DNA from: Acanthochlamys bracteata
Lineage: Eukaryota > Streptophyta > Magnoliopsida > Pandanales > Velloziaceae
Reading direction: 5' to 3'
Length of the DNA: 64,000 bases
Assembly: GCA_019914995.1 (NCBI GenBank)
Contig: CM034132.1
Coordinates: forward strand, 684,501-748,500
Below the pieces are notes generated by a model. That model did no database searches, was not told where the DNA came from, and worked only from the letters and a program-made list of their open reading frames with translations. The position numbers were made by a program, and so were the translations under genes. Below are positions 35,101 through 47,346 of this stretch, piece after piece (the stretch's first letter is position 1; every line of letters begins with the position of its first letter).

Positions 35101-37485
35101 CAAATTCTTTTGCATAGGGGTCGTTTTCATATCCATTTTGGTGGACCGTCTGACAGCAATTCAAAACAGAAACTTCACCACTATTTTTCTGATATGCAAG
35201 ATATGGAAAATCAACTAGGTAAAAGATAATATCCAATGTAAGTTGAATTCAACCTGCAAAATATCCATCTCTTGCTCTCTGGGTCTTTGGCATGTGACTT
35301 TAAGTAATGAAGTAATCTGCTTTTCGTTCAATCTCTTGGAATATCTCTGACCTTCAACTATCTTGCAAGCCTGCACAGTGATCATGTATAAAGATGGGCT
35401 CCGACTTCCAAATAGGAAAGAGAATAGAGCTGACTTCACCTCCATTGGCAAGTAGTTTGCTTTTTTCTGATTTCCAACTTGAAGACATGGAAGATGGGTG
35501 TGCTGAATTGTGAACCCATACACCTCTTTGAAATAATCAACTACTGACTTCATGTTCATTTGATCATCTACAGGAAATCTGTCAAGAAAAAGACAATCAG
35601 TTTCGCAGCAGGGAAAACACACTTGCATCTTCCTACAACATAAACATCAACAAAGGTTAAACAACATAAATAACAGGAAGAGAATCTCGATTTCGCCAAA
35701 CATGAGAGGCTGTAAAAGAAATGCATTCGCAATGCACTAACAATTGATAAATTATTTGAAGATAGGAAAGTACATGCATAGTGAAGTGCAGCTGAAGATC
35801 TAATCTTACATCAACTCTTGTGTAGGCTGTGCCGTGATCCCTGAAACTCGATATTTCCTCCGTACATTTCCTCTATGAGTGACTTCGACTTTCACCCCTC
35901 TAAGGGCTTTCTTCACCTGCTCAACAAATATCTTCTTTAAAAGTTTGGTCACATGCTATTGTAAGAACAAATACATGCATGCATGAGATTTTCGCATTGC
36001 ATCTAATTGCCATAAACATATTTAGCATTAAGCAAAAACAGATTACATATTTCTGAAACTGACAACCAAAAGAACTCATAGTGCATCTTTGCATCTACAA
36101 GCATACCTTAATCCGGTCAGCATCTGATAATGGCCTTGCTGTTACATCCTTGCCCAGAATTTGAGCAACAAACTCGATTACAGGAAGAGGCTCAATGAAA
36201 GCAGTTGAAGACATATCTGGAAAACAAAACGATTAGGACAACTCATCTCCTGTCTAAAACATATTGAAATTCACCAACATGAATGACAGAGAAAACTGTT
36301 TACCTATATTGACAGAGATACCCATCTGGGTTGGTCTGACACTCTGGTAGAAGCCGCACCAAGATTCTAACCCATCACCAAGTCTTTGCGGTTTCCTGAT
36401 ACTAGGAGAATAGAAAGATCTCCCAATTGAAATGTACCTACGACATCGAACCCATGCAAGTTAATTAGTACGTTGTTAATCACATAGAGATATCTTTACA
36501 TTTGACCAAAAATGGTACCTTTGGTTTGATAATTCTCTTAACACAATATCAAGGACCTGAATTGCATCTTGGGGAACATCAGCCTGCTTTCCAGCTATAA
36601 ATTGGCGCAAGTGGTGAAGATTGGCTCGGGTTACAAGCTTTATTGAAACTCTATATTCCTTCTCTCTTCATCAAACAAAACCAAAAATCATTCGAAGAAG
36701 ATCTTAAATTTCCATGAAATAATTTAGCTACATAGAGATAATAAACCAATTAAACAGAAATCGAATAAAACCTTGTTGCTCCCTTTCCTTCATCTTCTTC
36801 GGAAATCTTGATAACAAAATCTTTTGAAACAAAAGGCAAAGGTCCGGCAGTGTATAAACTCTTCCTACCATCATAAGCAGGAAGCCTCTTCCCGAGCTCC
36901 GAATCCCTGTACAGTCTCACCAACTCCTGTATGATGGATCTGTTCATACTCTTTGAGCTCACCTCCGGGGTGATTGTCACCTGCAGACAACAACAACCAT
37001 GAAACTTGGCTCCATTAACCGATTTGCAAGGAAATTCAAAATCAACCGTTCTGTTGGGAAATTTGATTCCTTACATCATAGTGAATCAAGTCTTTGTCCG
37101 GCAGTTCAGCAAGGAAATGGTTAGCTTTCACCAAACACTTAGTACCAACAGTTCCAAACCCCGGCCGCCGTTGAAAGACAGCACCTTTGCTCGTAACCGG
37201 AGGAGGACTACTAACAACAACAGCCGACTGTGATTTTTCACTAGCCTCCTCAACAACAACAGCCGCCGGCAGAGAAGATGAATGCTTCCCTTTATTATTT
37301 CGGTTTCTCCGACGGGTAATAACTTTTTTAGCTTCTTGCACAGGGTCTTTGCATTCAACAGAAGTCTTCTTGTTGTTGTTCTGCAATGGTAATTTCTTCT
37401 TGTGATCTTTCATGGATTGATGATGATGATGCTTGAGATTGTTGTTATGGTGTTGTGCTTCTTGTTTGTCTAAAAGAGCAAGCAT
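32180..37485 (-). CDS. AGO10: AGO10-clade Argonaute, divergent copy
   Basis: Twenty-two exons join in frame to give 958 residues: 37485-37075, 36980-36772, 36665-36519, 36437-36304, 36216-36107, 35916-35810, 35578-35440, 35370-35254, 35149-35042, 34934-34863, 34786-34664, 34534-34375, 34275-34154, 34053-33916, 33840-33698, 33472-33410, 33308-33245, 33161-33026, 32913-32840, 32674-32580, 32498-32467, 32352-32180. Argonautes load small RNAs; AGO10 sequesters miR165/166 to maintain shoot meristems. The layout is a His/Asn/Lys-rich N-terminus, N domain, PAZ (about 305-415), MID and PIWI, ending VKKVMFYC. The slicer tetrad is intact: D683 (GADVTHP), E724 (HRQEL), D769 (FYRDG), H909 ([11 protein letters not shown]). 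ESWCGFYQS and [17 protein letters not shown] place it in the AGO10 group rather than AGO1. Its N-terminus and several other stretches differ from the very conserved AGO10, so it may be a second copy. Confidence 0.93.
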
Positions 37486-38703
37486 GGTGGTGATGGTGGT
37501 GACAGAGAGCTAGCAGAAGTCAGTTATTAAAGGCATTTAAAACCCTGGAAGCAAGAAGAAAAAACAACCAAGCAAAGAGTGAGCAGCAGTGGTAGTACAA
37601 CTGAAAGGGCGTGCAATTCCTTTGGGCATTAATGTCTGCTCTAACAGGGTTGTGTGAAGAATTTAAGGCATGTTTTTGACTTTGCTACAACAACAACGAC
37701 AAGAACTAATTAAAGACAGTACAATAACAACATATAAGAGAAAAAAGATGAGATTTTTTTTTTGGTTTGGAAAAGAAAGAGAAACAAAGGAAGAAGTAAA
37801 GCAGAGAAATCGAGGGAAGAATGGAATACGTAGCAGGTAACGGCTGCAAAAGATGGTGCAGCTTGCAGGCGCAATCAAACACAATACCATGATTACTACT
37901 CCACTGTTTTCTACTGTTGTTCAAATTTTAAAACACACAAAAAAGAACTCTTCTTTTTTTTTTTTTTTTTTTACCGCAAACCAAACAAAAATATTTTCTT
38001 AATACGTAGCCCGTTTTTGCGAAATCTCGCCAACTATAACATATTTGTAAACGAAGACCTATATTACCTAATTTGGTATTCAAATTTTTGTTATTTCAAA
38101 ATTAGATTAGACAGCCAAAAGAGTGGAGTTCTTTTTTTCTTATCATTGCAAAAAGCTGGTCAATCAAAATTTCATATCAGACACCGGTCCACGAATTCTA
38201 CATACTAGTCAGTGTTACATATAACAGATCCGAAAATAATCTTCTAACATTTTTTACTGGATCATCTTTGGATTAAAGAGATGATGGAAGGGATCCAAGA
38301 GAGAAGAGAAAGACAAATATTCATAGGGAAGAACACTGTTTTCAATAAGGGAAGAAGAAAGAAAGACAAAGTGGTGGATTGAGCCACTCGTAGAAATTCC
38401 ATGCCATGCACGCTATCCCTATTCTGTCCCCCCTCCATGCAACCAACAAATCCATTAATAGTGTTAGCTACCTTACGAGCACCGTTCTTACGATGCAATA
38501 GTTTTTAGTACAGCACACCGTTACCGAGCTAGTGCTGCGTGCTGTGCTGTGGTGTAGAGAAACATTACATCAGTCACACTATCCAAGTACAAACTACACG
38601 TAATAGAGTGGGTGCTGCTTTGATGTGCTCTTCTTTGGGAACTGACTTTAAATTTCTACTAGGGAATGTATGTAAGGGTACAGTTTAGGGTTCCCTATAA
38701 AGA

Positions 38704-38924
38704 GTGCGTTTGCTATAGTATTTTAAAAACTATTTTTTAATTTTCTTTATTTTATATTTTTTAACATATATTTTATAAATATTTAAAAAATTTATTTAAA
38801 AATTTTTAAAAATATAATAAAATTTTTTTATTATATATTATTATTATTTTTTAAAAATAAATAAAAATAAAAATATCTTTTATTTTAAAAAAATTTATTT
38901 CATAATCAATCTCAAAACGCATCG
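38704..38924 (+). repeat. AT-rich MITE-like repeat, copy 5
   Basis: It begins GTGCGTTTGCTATAG and ends AATCTCAAAACGCA, an imperfect inverted GCGTTTG/CAAAACGC pair. The core ATATTTTATAAATATTTAAA is shared with copies at 21.0, 42.4 and 52.2 kb. Confidence 0.6.
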
Positions 38925-39057
38925 ATATTGGGGCTGCTCATTTGTTTATCTAGGCAACAATGTTGTGTTGTTAGAGACCTTACCGGCATCGGTTGCGAAT
39001 TAAAATTCAGTCATGAATGTTCGTAACAGAAACATGACGTAAAAGTATTTGTCAGAA

Positions 39058-39166
39058 TGGGCCCACTCGAAACGAGGCCTACCTATAGGGAGCAACACGG
39101 CCCATCCATTTGGTATACCTTTGAATGGGCAGCCCATTAACACATAGTTAAGACAAACTTAGCCCA
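39058..39166. promoter_or_regulatory. Cluster of site II (TGGGCY) motifs
   Basis: TGGGCCCA at 39058-39065, GGCCCAT near 39101, TGGGCAGCCCA near 39127 and AGCCCAA near 39160 form a cluster of site II elements. In plants these TCP-bound motifs sit near transcription starts of housekeeping genes. The nearest frame downstream is the 29-codon ORF at 39382. Confidence 0.45.
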
Positions 39167-39381
39167 ACACGAAGAATCTGGTCACGCTTCGGTGAACAAC
39201 AGCAACCAATCACCGTTTGCTTGTAATTGTGTACACGAAGAAAATGTGTAAAAGAAAATTTCTTTTTGTTTTGTCGTTGATCGATTACTGACTGGAAGAA
39301 GAAAGAACAGAAGAGAACGACAGCTAGGTAGCTCGATACGAGGAGAAAAGAGAAGAAAAGAGAAGAGAATAGATTGATTTG

Positions 39382-39471
39382 ATGAGGAGATCGATGCTGC
39401 GCAGCTACGGTTTTGATCGATGTATGGAGGGGAAAGAGACAAGGGCTACACAACGGCACTGGCAATCATGA
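39382..39471 (+). CDS. Possible 29-codon small ORF
   Basis: An ATG at 39382 opens MRRSMLRSYGFDRCME and ends at TGA 39469-39471, giving 29 residues rich in Arg. It is the first ATG after a purine-rich stretch and lies 220 bp downstream of the site II cluster. I do not recognise it. It may be a peptide gene, the leader ORF of a non-coding transcript or chance. Confidence 0.2.
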   Translation: MRRSMLRSYGFDRCMEGKETRATQRHWQS

Positions 39472-40555
39472 GGCCGGTTGTTCTCATTAGCTATTATAAG
39501 TTTTGACATTGCTTGTAAAATATTAATGGAGAGAGAAAGAAGGGTGACGGAATGATGTACTAGGGTTTTGAACAGTAGCAAGTTTGGTAAAATGGGTGGG
39601 CATTACTGTAGCAAGAGAGTCTTTTGCAGGATTCAAAAGCAAAGCAATTGTGTTATCGAATATAGAAAGCGAAGAAATAAAGTAACGAAAGAACGATAAA
39701 AGAAAAAGTAAAAAAGAGAGCTCGTCTTTAAAGCAGACATCCATTGTATCGCATGTCTTTGCATTATTTGCCATTAAAAAGAAAAAAAGAAGAAATCTTT
39801 GAGCAGAGCCACTACTAAAGGTTACCTACACACAGCTCCGGAATTCTTTTTCAGTCCCTAGGTTAGAGGAGGATATTCTTCTACTGATGGCTACTGAGTG
39901 AAAAAATTTATCTTTTGTGTGAATTGATGGGAAGTGAAATGGACACACATAGGAGATCAAGTAAAGAGATTTCTTTCTCTCTTATACGTTCTTTCTGTTT
40001 TCCTTTATGATGCCAGCTAGCTGCAATGCTGAGGTAGGGAAATTAACAAAACAAAGCAAAAGAAATTTTTTGCTTTGTAAGTTCTGCTGCTATATAGCTA
40101 GAAACTCGAAAGTGTCGACCTCCAGGGACTACATAGATACGTGCTGGCAGCTGTCTAAAGGATCTTTTGCTTCCCCCAAAGATTCACGGGTCTCAGTACC
40201 AAATTAAAAGCTAAAAGCAGTAGTCTTTCAGCAAGACAGCATGCATCAATAAATGGAAATGGAAAAAAAAAAAGAACAAGTTCCATTGAAATTTAATTTG
40301 ATTCAAAGTTGGAATATTGCTTTCTATCTATATATATCAAGAATCAAATTAAGATATATATAGAAAACCTCTTCGCAAACCTCTCTCTAGTTAATAAGGA
40401 GAAAATGTGCAGCGTTAATTAGCCAAAGATCGATCTTTTTAAAAACAGAAGCAGAAACATGAAAGAACTGATCAAAGAAGAAGCACAAAAGAAAACCCAT
40501 GTCCGCGACAACTTATCAAGGAGTTGTAGAAGAAAGAAATTACAGGAAAACAAAC

Positions 40556-40755
40556 CTGATTCACCAGGCTAGCGAGCTGATGACTCTGTCTTGTCCCTGC
40601 TCTCTGTAACAGGAGGAAGAAAGAGAGGGCAAGCTTGTAGCAGTAGTGGTAGTAGTCTGGAAAGCAGCAGGTATCTTTAGGTATGTAGATCGATGGAAGA
40701 CTGCTTTTGAGGGAGAGGGAAAGAAGGCGGTGTATAAGCTGCTTTATATAAAGCT
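40556..40755 (-). promoter_or_regulatory. Possible minus-strand transcription start with first exon
   Basis: Near 40743-40754 the sequence CTTTATATAAAG is a palindromic TATA-like box. Reading leftwards on the minus strand, a pyrimidine-rich leader is followed at about 40556 by CAG/GTTTGT, a fair splice donor. It could be the first exon of a long AGO leader or of a non-coding or microRNA precursor transcript. No ORF or known microRNA is seen, so this is only a suggestion. Confidence 0.2.
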
Positions 40756-42394
40756 AGTAACGAGCGTGCGCTTGCTTGGAACCAACAATACAAACAAACA
40801 ACACAAGGACAGCAACCGAGATCAATGCTTTTGATTAATTAATATATTTGTTAGATCATGGACATGATCAATTTAACAAACAGTAATCCCATTCCATTCC
40901 CATTCATCCATATCTACAAACACAACTCAAAAAGCAAAAGTTTCAACATTAATTAATTCACCTCCTTCTAATATTTAAATCTCTAGATCAACTAGTTGAA
41001 GTTAGCTAGCTAGTGGAAGAGCACGGTTAGCGAGGCCGCGAAGTTCAGAGAATGTTTTAATTGTGGAGATCAAGTTCAGTAGCTAGCTAGTGGGCAGTGC
41101 TCCAAAAGCATACAGCATCACTGCAGTATGGAAGCAAACCTTTTGAAATTCAAGAAAAAATTGAACCCATGCTGCCTAGCTTAGCTTGATGCTTTGCTTT
41201 TGCTTTTGCTTTAATGCTTATTATTATTGCTATTATTGTGAGTTTTGCATCGATGTGTATGCTAGTGATGAACAAAGAATCCCGAGGCACAGAAGTATTG
41301 AGTGGAGTTGATGGATCCATTGAGTCGATCGACCAACATAACACAGTGTACGTACGTAGATCGAAAGATGTCGTGTGAGAAACCATGCATCTATAGTGTT
41401 AACCATATTCATGTCTATACGCAAACATTGCAAGTAAATATATGTACTACACCAATACTGCTAGCCTGGTGAATATTGATTGCTATGGTAAGTAAGTCAA
41501 GTAAAGATCAACTTATACAGTAAAGATGACGTCACCTTAATTATAGTGAGTGTGGTATTAGTTAGTTAATAGAGAGTATAAGTAGCAATGATTAATTGTT
41601 CGAGCTAGCTTTTGTTTAGTTTCTTCCTGAATGTAGCCAGTTTCTGCACTCCTCGATCGACAAACAAAGGATAGTATTGCATGTAGAGATAGATATACAA
41701 TCACAAAGTTAGCGTATATTACATACTTAGATAAGATTTGATTTTTATTCAGAAAAAGAATCCGAATCGTATCGTACGCATATCTGACAATGCGTGGAAC
41801 TGGCATTCCACTTCACTGACACTCATGTCATGAGTAGTACTACTACTACTACTACTGGATCATGAAATAATCACTTTCTCCTTTTCCCTCACTCATGATG
41901 ATATCGATCATTTATCAACGTACTCCCACCTCTCTGCAGCTTCACCAACCTTGCTTGCCAAAACAATGCCTGCCTTCTTTGAAGAAGAAGATCCCATTGG
42001 GGCTGTTGGGTCATGTAGCTGCTGGCCCTTGGGCATGTGATCCATGTCCAGATTCCACTATCCTTAAACCAAAGAGAGAAGAAAGATGTTAACAAAATTC
42101 ATGTGAGTGGGACTGCTGTCTCCCTTTCAAAATCGCTAGCTAATAATAATCTCATTCCATATCCCCTTCCATTGTATGATGCTGGCAGATTGACTACCTT
42201 TTTCCATGATGCAGCCCTACCCACTAAACTTTGCCATTTAAAATCAATCATAAGGGCTTAATGTGCAGTAGAAGAATAGTTAGCTATAAATTCTCATCTC
42301 AATTACTAGGCTATTGTTTCAATTATTTTCTTAAACTAATAAGGGACATATGCAATCAAGTAACTATAGTATTGCCTTTGCAAAACACATTTTG

Positions 42395-42620
42395 AGCTGT
42401 TTGGTTTAGCTTATCAAAAAACAGCTTTTCAATTCAATATACATTTTATAAGTATTTAAAAATTTTATTTAAAAATTTAGATAGTGTTAAAAAATTTTAA
42501 AATTTTTTTATTATATATTTTTATTATTTCTGAAGATAAAAAAATAAAACTTATTTTTTTAAAAAACAAAAATATTTTTTATTTAATTTTTTTATTATTT
42601 TATAAGTATTTTCAAACGCC
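42395..42620 (+). repeat. AT-rich MITE-like repeat, copy 6
   Basis: It begins GCTGTTTGGTTTAGCTTATC and ends TATTTTCAAACGC, with family cores ACATTTTATAAGTATTTAAA, TTTTTTATTATATATTTTTA and AAAACAAAAATATT between. Confidence 0.6.
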
Positions 42621-42881
42621 GCACTCAATTAAATTGAAAGGATTGAGAATCTTTTTAAGGTAGGGCGTATTAAACCCATTTATAGCCCAGCATATTTTTG
42701 TTGGGCCTGTTCCTTTTCAGCACTAAGGCCCATGCAGTGCTTGTCCCACACTCATGCGAAATCATGACTTACGAGACCTACACTACAAATCCCTCTTTCT
42801 TTTCGGCAGCAGTTTGGCTTGGCTTGTTGCGATGATAACGTAACTGGTAAGAGAGATTTAAGAAAAATTTAACGGCGATCT

Positions 42882-45302
42882 ATGACGATCGACGACGAAA
42901 ACTCCGTTTACGTTGGTGGTCTTCCTTACAACGCTACCGAAGAAGATTTACGCAAAGAGTTCGAGTTCTACGGCTCCGTTATTGCCGTTAAAGTAAGAAC
43001 AGTTCTACTTCTCTCTCATTTTTTTTTTTTCTAAATAGTAAGTAATTTTTATTGATTTGTAGATAATTAATGACCGAGGAGTCGGTGGAAAATGCTATGG
43101 GTTTGTTACTTTCACAAATCCTCGCTCCGCAATCACTGCTATCAAAGAGATGGACGGCAGAGTAGTTTTTCAATCTTAGAACTGTTAATTAATCAATTTC
43201 TCTAAATTCGTGTTGTTTGTATTTTTTCTAAAAAATTGATTTGTTAGAGTGTTGGAGGGAGAGTGGTGAAGGTGAATGAAGTACGAACTCGAGGAGCAGG
43301 AAGGCAAAATTTCCACCGTGATAATTTCAGGAGAAATGTTGACTGGGAAAGCGAGCGAAGTAACTTTCGCGAAAGAGATCGGTACCATGATCGACACGTT
43401 GAGCGATTCAGAGGTAACCGTGATTCCGATCTCGACCGAGACTTTACTCGAGCTGGAGCTCATTATCATGATAGGGATGTTGATGATGATGCTAGAGATC
43501 ATGAGGGAAGCAGAGATAGGGATAGTCTGCACCAGTCAGGAAATCGCCATGGGTAATTCTCCGGTCTTTAAATACTGCTGTAATCGCTTTAAGCTTCACA
43601 TAGAAGTTAGCTCAGAATCGAAATGTAATCTTAACTGAAACTTTTTGTTATTTACTTGGCATGGCAATGGAACTTATCATCGCAGTAGGGAATTATCATC
43701 AAATTCAAGTGATGCATATAACCAGGTAAACTCTGTGTTTGTGGATTACTAAATATTGGCTCTTGAGATTATGCAACTACAGCTGTTGTTACACTTTTGT
43801 ACCCTCTTGATTAGGTCAAAGAGCAGCTAAACACACTCACCCGCAAGCAGGAGGATCTTGAAGAAGAGGTTTGATGATCCTTGCAATTCAGTTTAAAGTT
43901 TCAATTCACAAATATTTGCTAGTAACCTTTCTCCGATGACAAATTTCATCATTGAGTATCAAAATTGTTGAGCAAAAGTTATAATAATTCTTCCCAACAT
44001 GTCTTGTAGGTGGCTCTGTTCGATAAACAAGTGCAAGAGAAGGAACATCTTGTATCAGACTTATCAAAGAAGTGCAAGGTACTATCACCCAAGGACTAGT
44101 AAAATATTTATGCAATTGTCACCTCTCACATTTCTTTTTTGATGAGAGTAGCTATACATTAATGTTCAACCAATTTGAAAGAGTTACTTGGTTTGGTTAA
44201 ATTGCTGATGCAGAAAGCTGAAGATGCTCTGGCTGCTGCAAGGAAGCTTCATTATCAGCGTCAGTCACTGCTAAACAAAGTAAGTAGTTGTTATTCTCTT
44301 TTGCTCCTATATTTTATGTTTTTTGTTGTTATTTAATCTTCATCCTGATACTAATTGTTATCATTTGACTACAGCTTCATAGATGTTATATGCAGACTCA
44401 GGACTACACTGAAAAGTTGAATAGCTCTGAGCAAGAACTCAAGGTAATTCCTCCTTTCGGAGTTATGTAGTCTATGTAGCATGCTCATATTTCTAATGAC
44501 TTGTAATGTCTCTCAAGGTAATTCCTCCTTTCGGAGTTATGTAGTCTACGTAGCATGCTCATATTTCTAATGGCTTGTAATGTCTCTCGTACATGCCTAA
44601 GATGTGTGCCATACTTTTGCTTCAAAGCTTTTATCGAAATTAAAGTTAATGGAGAAGGAAAGGAAATAAGTTACTTTTGTAGCATATAACAAAGTACGAA
44701 GAAATGTCTAAGAGAAGGACAGAGAAATGTGACTTGGTATGATGCATGGGATTGATCTTCTTTAGGTGGAATCCCATTACTTAAATGTGAGTGCACTTCT
44801 TTGTCTGCTGCCCCAGCATGCGGGCACTGTCAAGTGTCAGGTGTGTCACTCTCTAATGTCGTTATAAAGTTTTGTTCTGAGATTTATGATTGCTCCAAAT
44901 GCAACTGCGATTGAGCCAGTAGTGATTTGTCTATGTTCCCTTGTAACTTTGTAATTCGAATAGCATGCATTGTAAGCAATGGCTAAATCAATCATAACCA
45001 TATCCAAGCACACCAGCAGTTGCGTTTATAGTGTGGCCATCTGTTACTTGGTGATGTATCTTGCTATTACAGTTAAATGTACCATATATTGGATATAGTG
45101 CACAGCCATTTCTTCTGTTATAGCCTTACAGGTGCTTGATAGGAACTCCTTGCACTGCATAGTGAAGATTTGCTTGTGCTAGAGGATTGACACTTATACT
45201 GCTGCCTTACAGTTGCTTGTTGAGAGGGCAATGTCTGAAATGGACGAGGATGAGATTGCAGACGACAGAGATAATTCTCTCTATGCAAATGGTTTGACAT
45301 AA
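42882..45302 (+). CDS. RRM and coiled-coil RNA-binding protein
   Basis: Nine exons (42882-42992, 43063-43161, 43248-43552, 43686-43725, 43815-43868, 44010-44078, 44214-44279, 44375-44443, 45213-45302) join in frame to give 300 residues. An N-terminal RNA recognition motif (about 8-82) has RNP2 VYVGGLPYNA and RNP1 KCYGFVTFT. It is followed by an Arg/Asp/His-rich stretch (about 95-170) like the RD-rich regions of splicing regulators, then a coiled coil to about residue 270 and an acidic tail SEMDEDEIADDRDN. The layout suggests a nuclear RNA-processing factor; I do not know the exact family or target. A 21-nt micro-exon at 44766-44786 (VESHYLN) followed by GTGAGT may be included between the last two exons; it keeps the frame. 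A 74-bp tandem duplication copies the donor of exon 8. Confidence 0.85.
44441..44588 (+). repeat. 74-bp tandem duplication spanning a splice donor
   Basis: The unit starting AAGGTAATTCCTCCTTTCGG occurs at 44441 and again at 44515, with only two visible mismatches in 74 bp. The first copy contains the exon 8 donor (after 44443). The second repeats the same AAG/GTAATT at 44515-44522. Confidence 0.92.
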
Positions 45303-47307
45303 AGGAATCTGCTCCAACTTAGATTCTGTTGTGGGTTTCTTGTTGTTAACTTAGTTGTAATACACTTTTCCTTCTATCATATGTATTATTGTTCATCTGG
45401 TCGTTGGGTCGTTTGGTTCCCAAACTTTTCATGTAAAGCTTCTCTGCAACAACATATCCTTTCTAGTCTTTTTTATTTAAGATTGGTGAATGTTTACTTC
45501 ACATGCTTCCGTCATATTTGAGATTGATGTGATTCTTTTCTAAGGTTCAGCTTATAACTAGGTGTTTGGACATTTCGAAATAAACTGCTGTGAAATATGA
45601 AATATCTAAAATAGATTTCCTAGTTTGTAGATAACTGCGCAGCTTAAAATTTCTCTAACTGCTTCGAGCTTGTCTGGTACTGTACATTGTCCATTATGTT
45701 GTTCATTTTGAAGCCATTTATAATGACCATTGTTTCTGAACCTAAGGCTTTGATTTTCTCTATGCATTATTTATGACATTCTCACATTTGTGGATTGTAT
45801 GTGGTTATAAATATATTCATGTTTACTATGAAGTTTCTTTGTTATTGTTGAAATTGAGTTCCAATACTGTAAAGATATTAAGTTCAAGCCTTGTACTCTT
45901 TTGTTTATGCATACAATGAGGCTTCAAAAGGCCTTGATGCTACAGTTATATGGAGGAATGTCCTCGTGGGTATACAGGTATCTCTTAAACTTCATATATT
46001 CTGGGATTCCAAATCAAATCTTAGTGCGGAAAGTTTGTTCCGTTTTGAAATTTTCCTTTGGCTCGTGCGGCACTTAGTCATGTGGCTAAATCAGCCTTTA
46101 CACTCTGATTCTAGTTTGTGTAGGAACTATCAAGAGCTCCTTTGACGTTAATAGAAGGCAGGAAACAATAGAAGAATGCTTGGAAATGACAGCTTTGCAG
46201 TTTTTTGCAACAATATCTAAGTACCAGTACCACAACAACTGATATTACTGATACCTGATGCTGCACTCCAGAAAATGCTCAGAATTGAAGACTTGAACTC
46301 AAATGTTGTAAGTTAGATTTCTCTGCATATCATGCTATGCTTTCCAAGTACAAGTGTTCCGTGATTGGCTGTTCAAGTATATGAAATCAGATGATCCTTT
46401 TTATCTTAAAATTCTGTTTTGTCCCAAAATAAAGCTTAAATCTGGACTCATGTTCTTGGTCCTAGAACTGGTGTAAGTCAACTGATGCACTAAATTGAAA
46501 GAGGCATCAAGCTCTTTTGGATGACCAACCTTTCACTGGAAAGTAAAAGAAGGATGATGCTTTTCGGAACCTTATCCAGGTTGCTCACCAGAGAACTTCT
46601 TATTCAAGTGGAACGGCTTCTTCTGTACGTTTTAGAAGGTGTTTTTCTGGACCATCACTGGTGCTTCTAAGAATAAAATTTCAAGGGTTTAGATTATATG
46701 CTTTTCTTGATTATTAATAGTTGCGTCTTGCTTCAAAGTGCTCATCCTCTTATCTACCAAGTATCTCTATAAGTTTTGTCTTGTTTTAAGAAGTTGATAC
46801 TTGAAGTAGTAATGTCTTGGATTTACTTAAGTAGGAAACTATGTATGCAATGCAGTAACTGAAGTAGTCTCCTGTCCTAAGTCGGTCTTGGGCTTACAGT
46901 AACTCTAGTAATCATAGTTAATCACCAGCTTAGTCAATAAACGTTAAGACTTACTAGCTAGGCTGACATTAGATTGATCCAGCTAGACAGGTTTGGGCTT
47001 TCTTGGATGCACCTGTTTAACTAGAACCTGAGCTGATGAATCTTCTCTTGATAGAAGTCCCTGACCCACATTGCAAGTCGATCAAGTTAATCTAATCATC
47101 ACATAATTTGCATTAGATGGATTCCCGAGTTGGTGTGCGGACACAGCTGTGACCGTTCTTTTTCCTTCCTTTTTCATGGAACCCCAAAGAATTTTATCTG
47201 TTCCAGATTCTTCAGAATTTTGGAAGGAGATTTTCGTTCAGCCTCCTCTGATGTTTACTTAAATTGTTTCGATTGTTTGTATGGGGAAAAAAAAGTGAAA
47301 GTCTTCA

Positions 47308-47346
<39 letters not shown>

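Larger units (their letters stand above)
37486..42881. other. 5.4-kb intergenic region between AGO and RRM genes
   Basis: The AGO promoter and leader occupy the left part, with a poly-T run at 37954-37972. Two AT-rich repeats lie at 38.7 and 42.4 kb. A cluster of TGGGCC/AGCCCA motifs at 39058-39166 and a TATA-like box near 40746 suggest transcription starts inside the spacer. Many A/T-rich and GATC-containing motifs are present. No long ORF is found, and I recognised no conserved microRNA sequence. Confidence 0.5.

Noticed and set aside
37900-42800. Possible conserved microRNA precursor in the AGO-RRM spacer
   Set aside because: I compared by eye with common plant microRNAs (156, 159, 160, 164, 166, 167, 168, 169, 171, 172, 319, 390, 393, 396, 399) and saw no match. 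A folding search could still find an unknown one.
45891-46145. Plus-strand open frame of 84 codons after the RRM gene
   Set aside because: The first part looks mildly protein-like but there is no partner exon in frame and no recognised motif.
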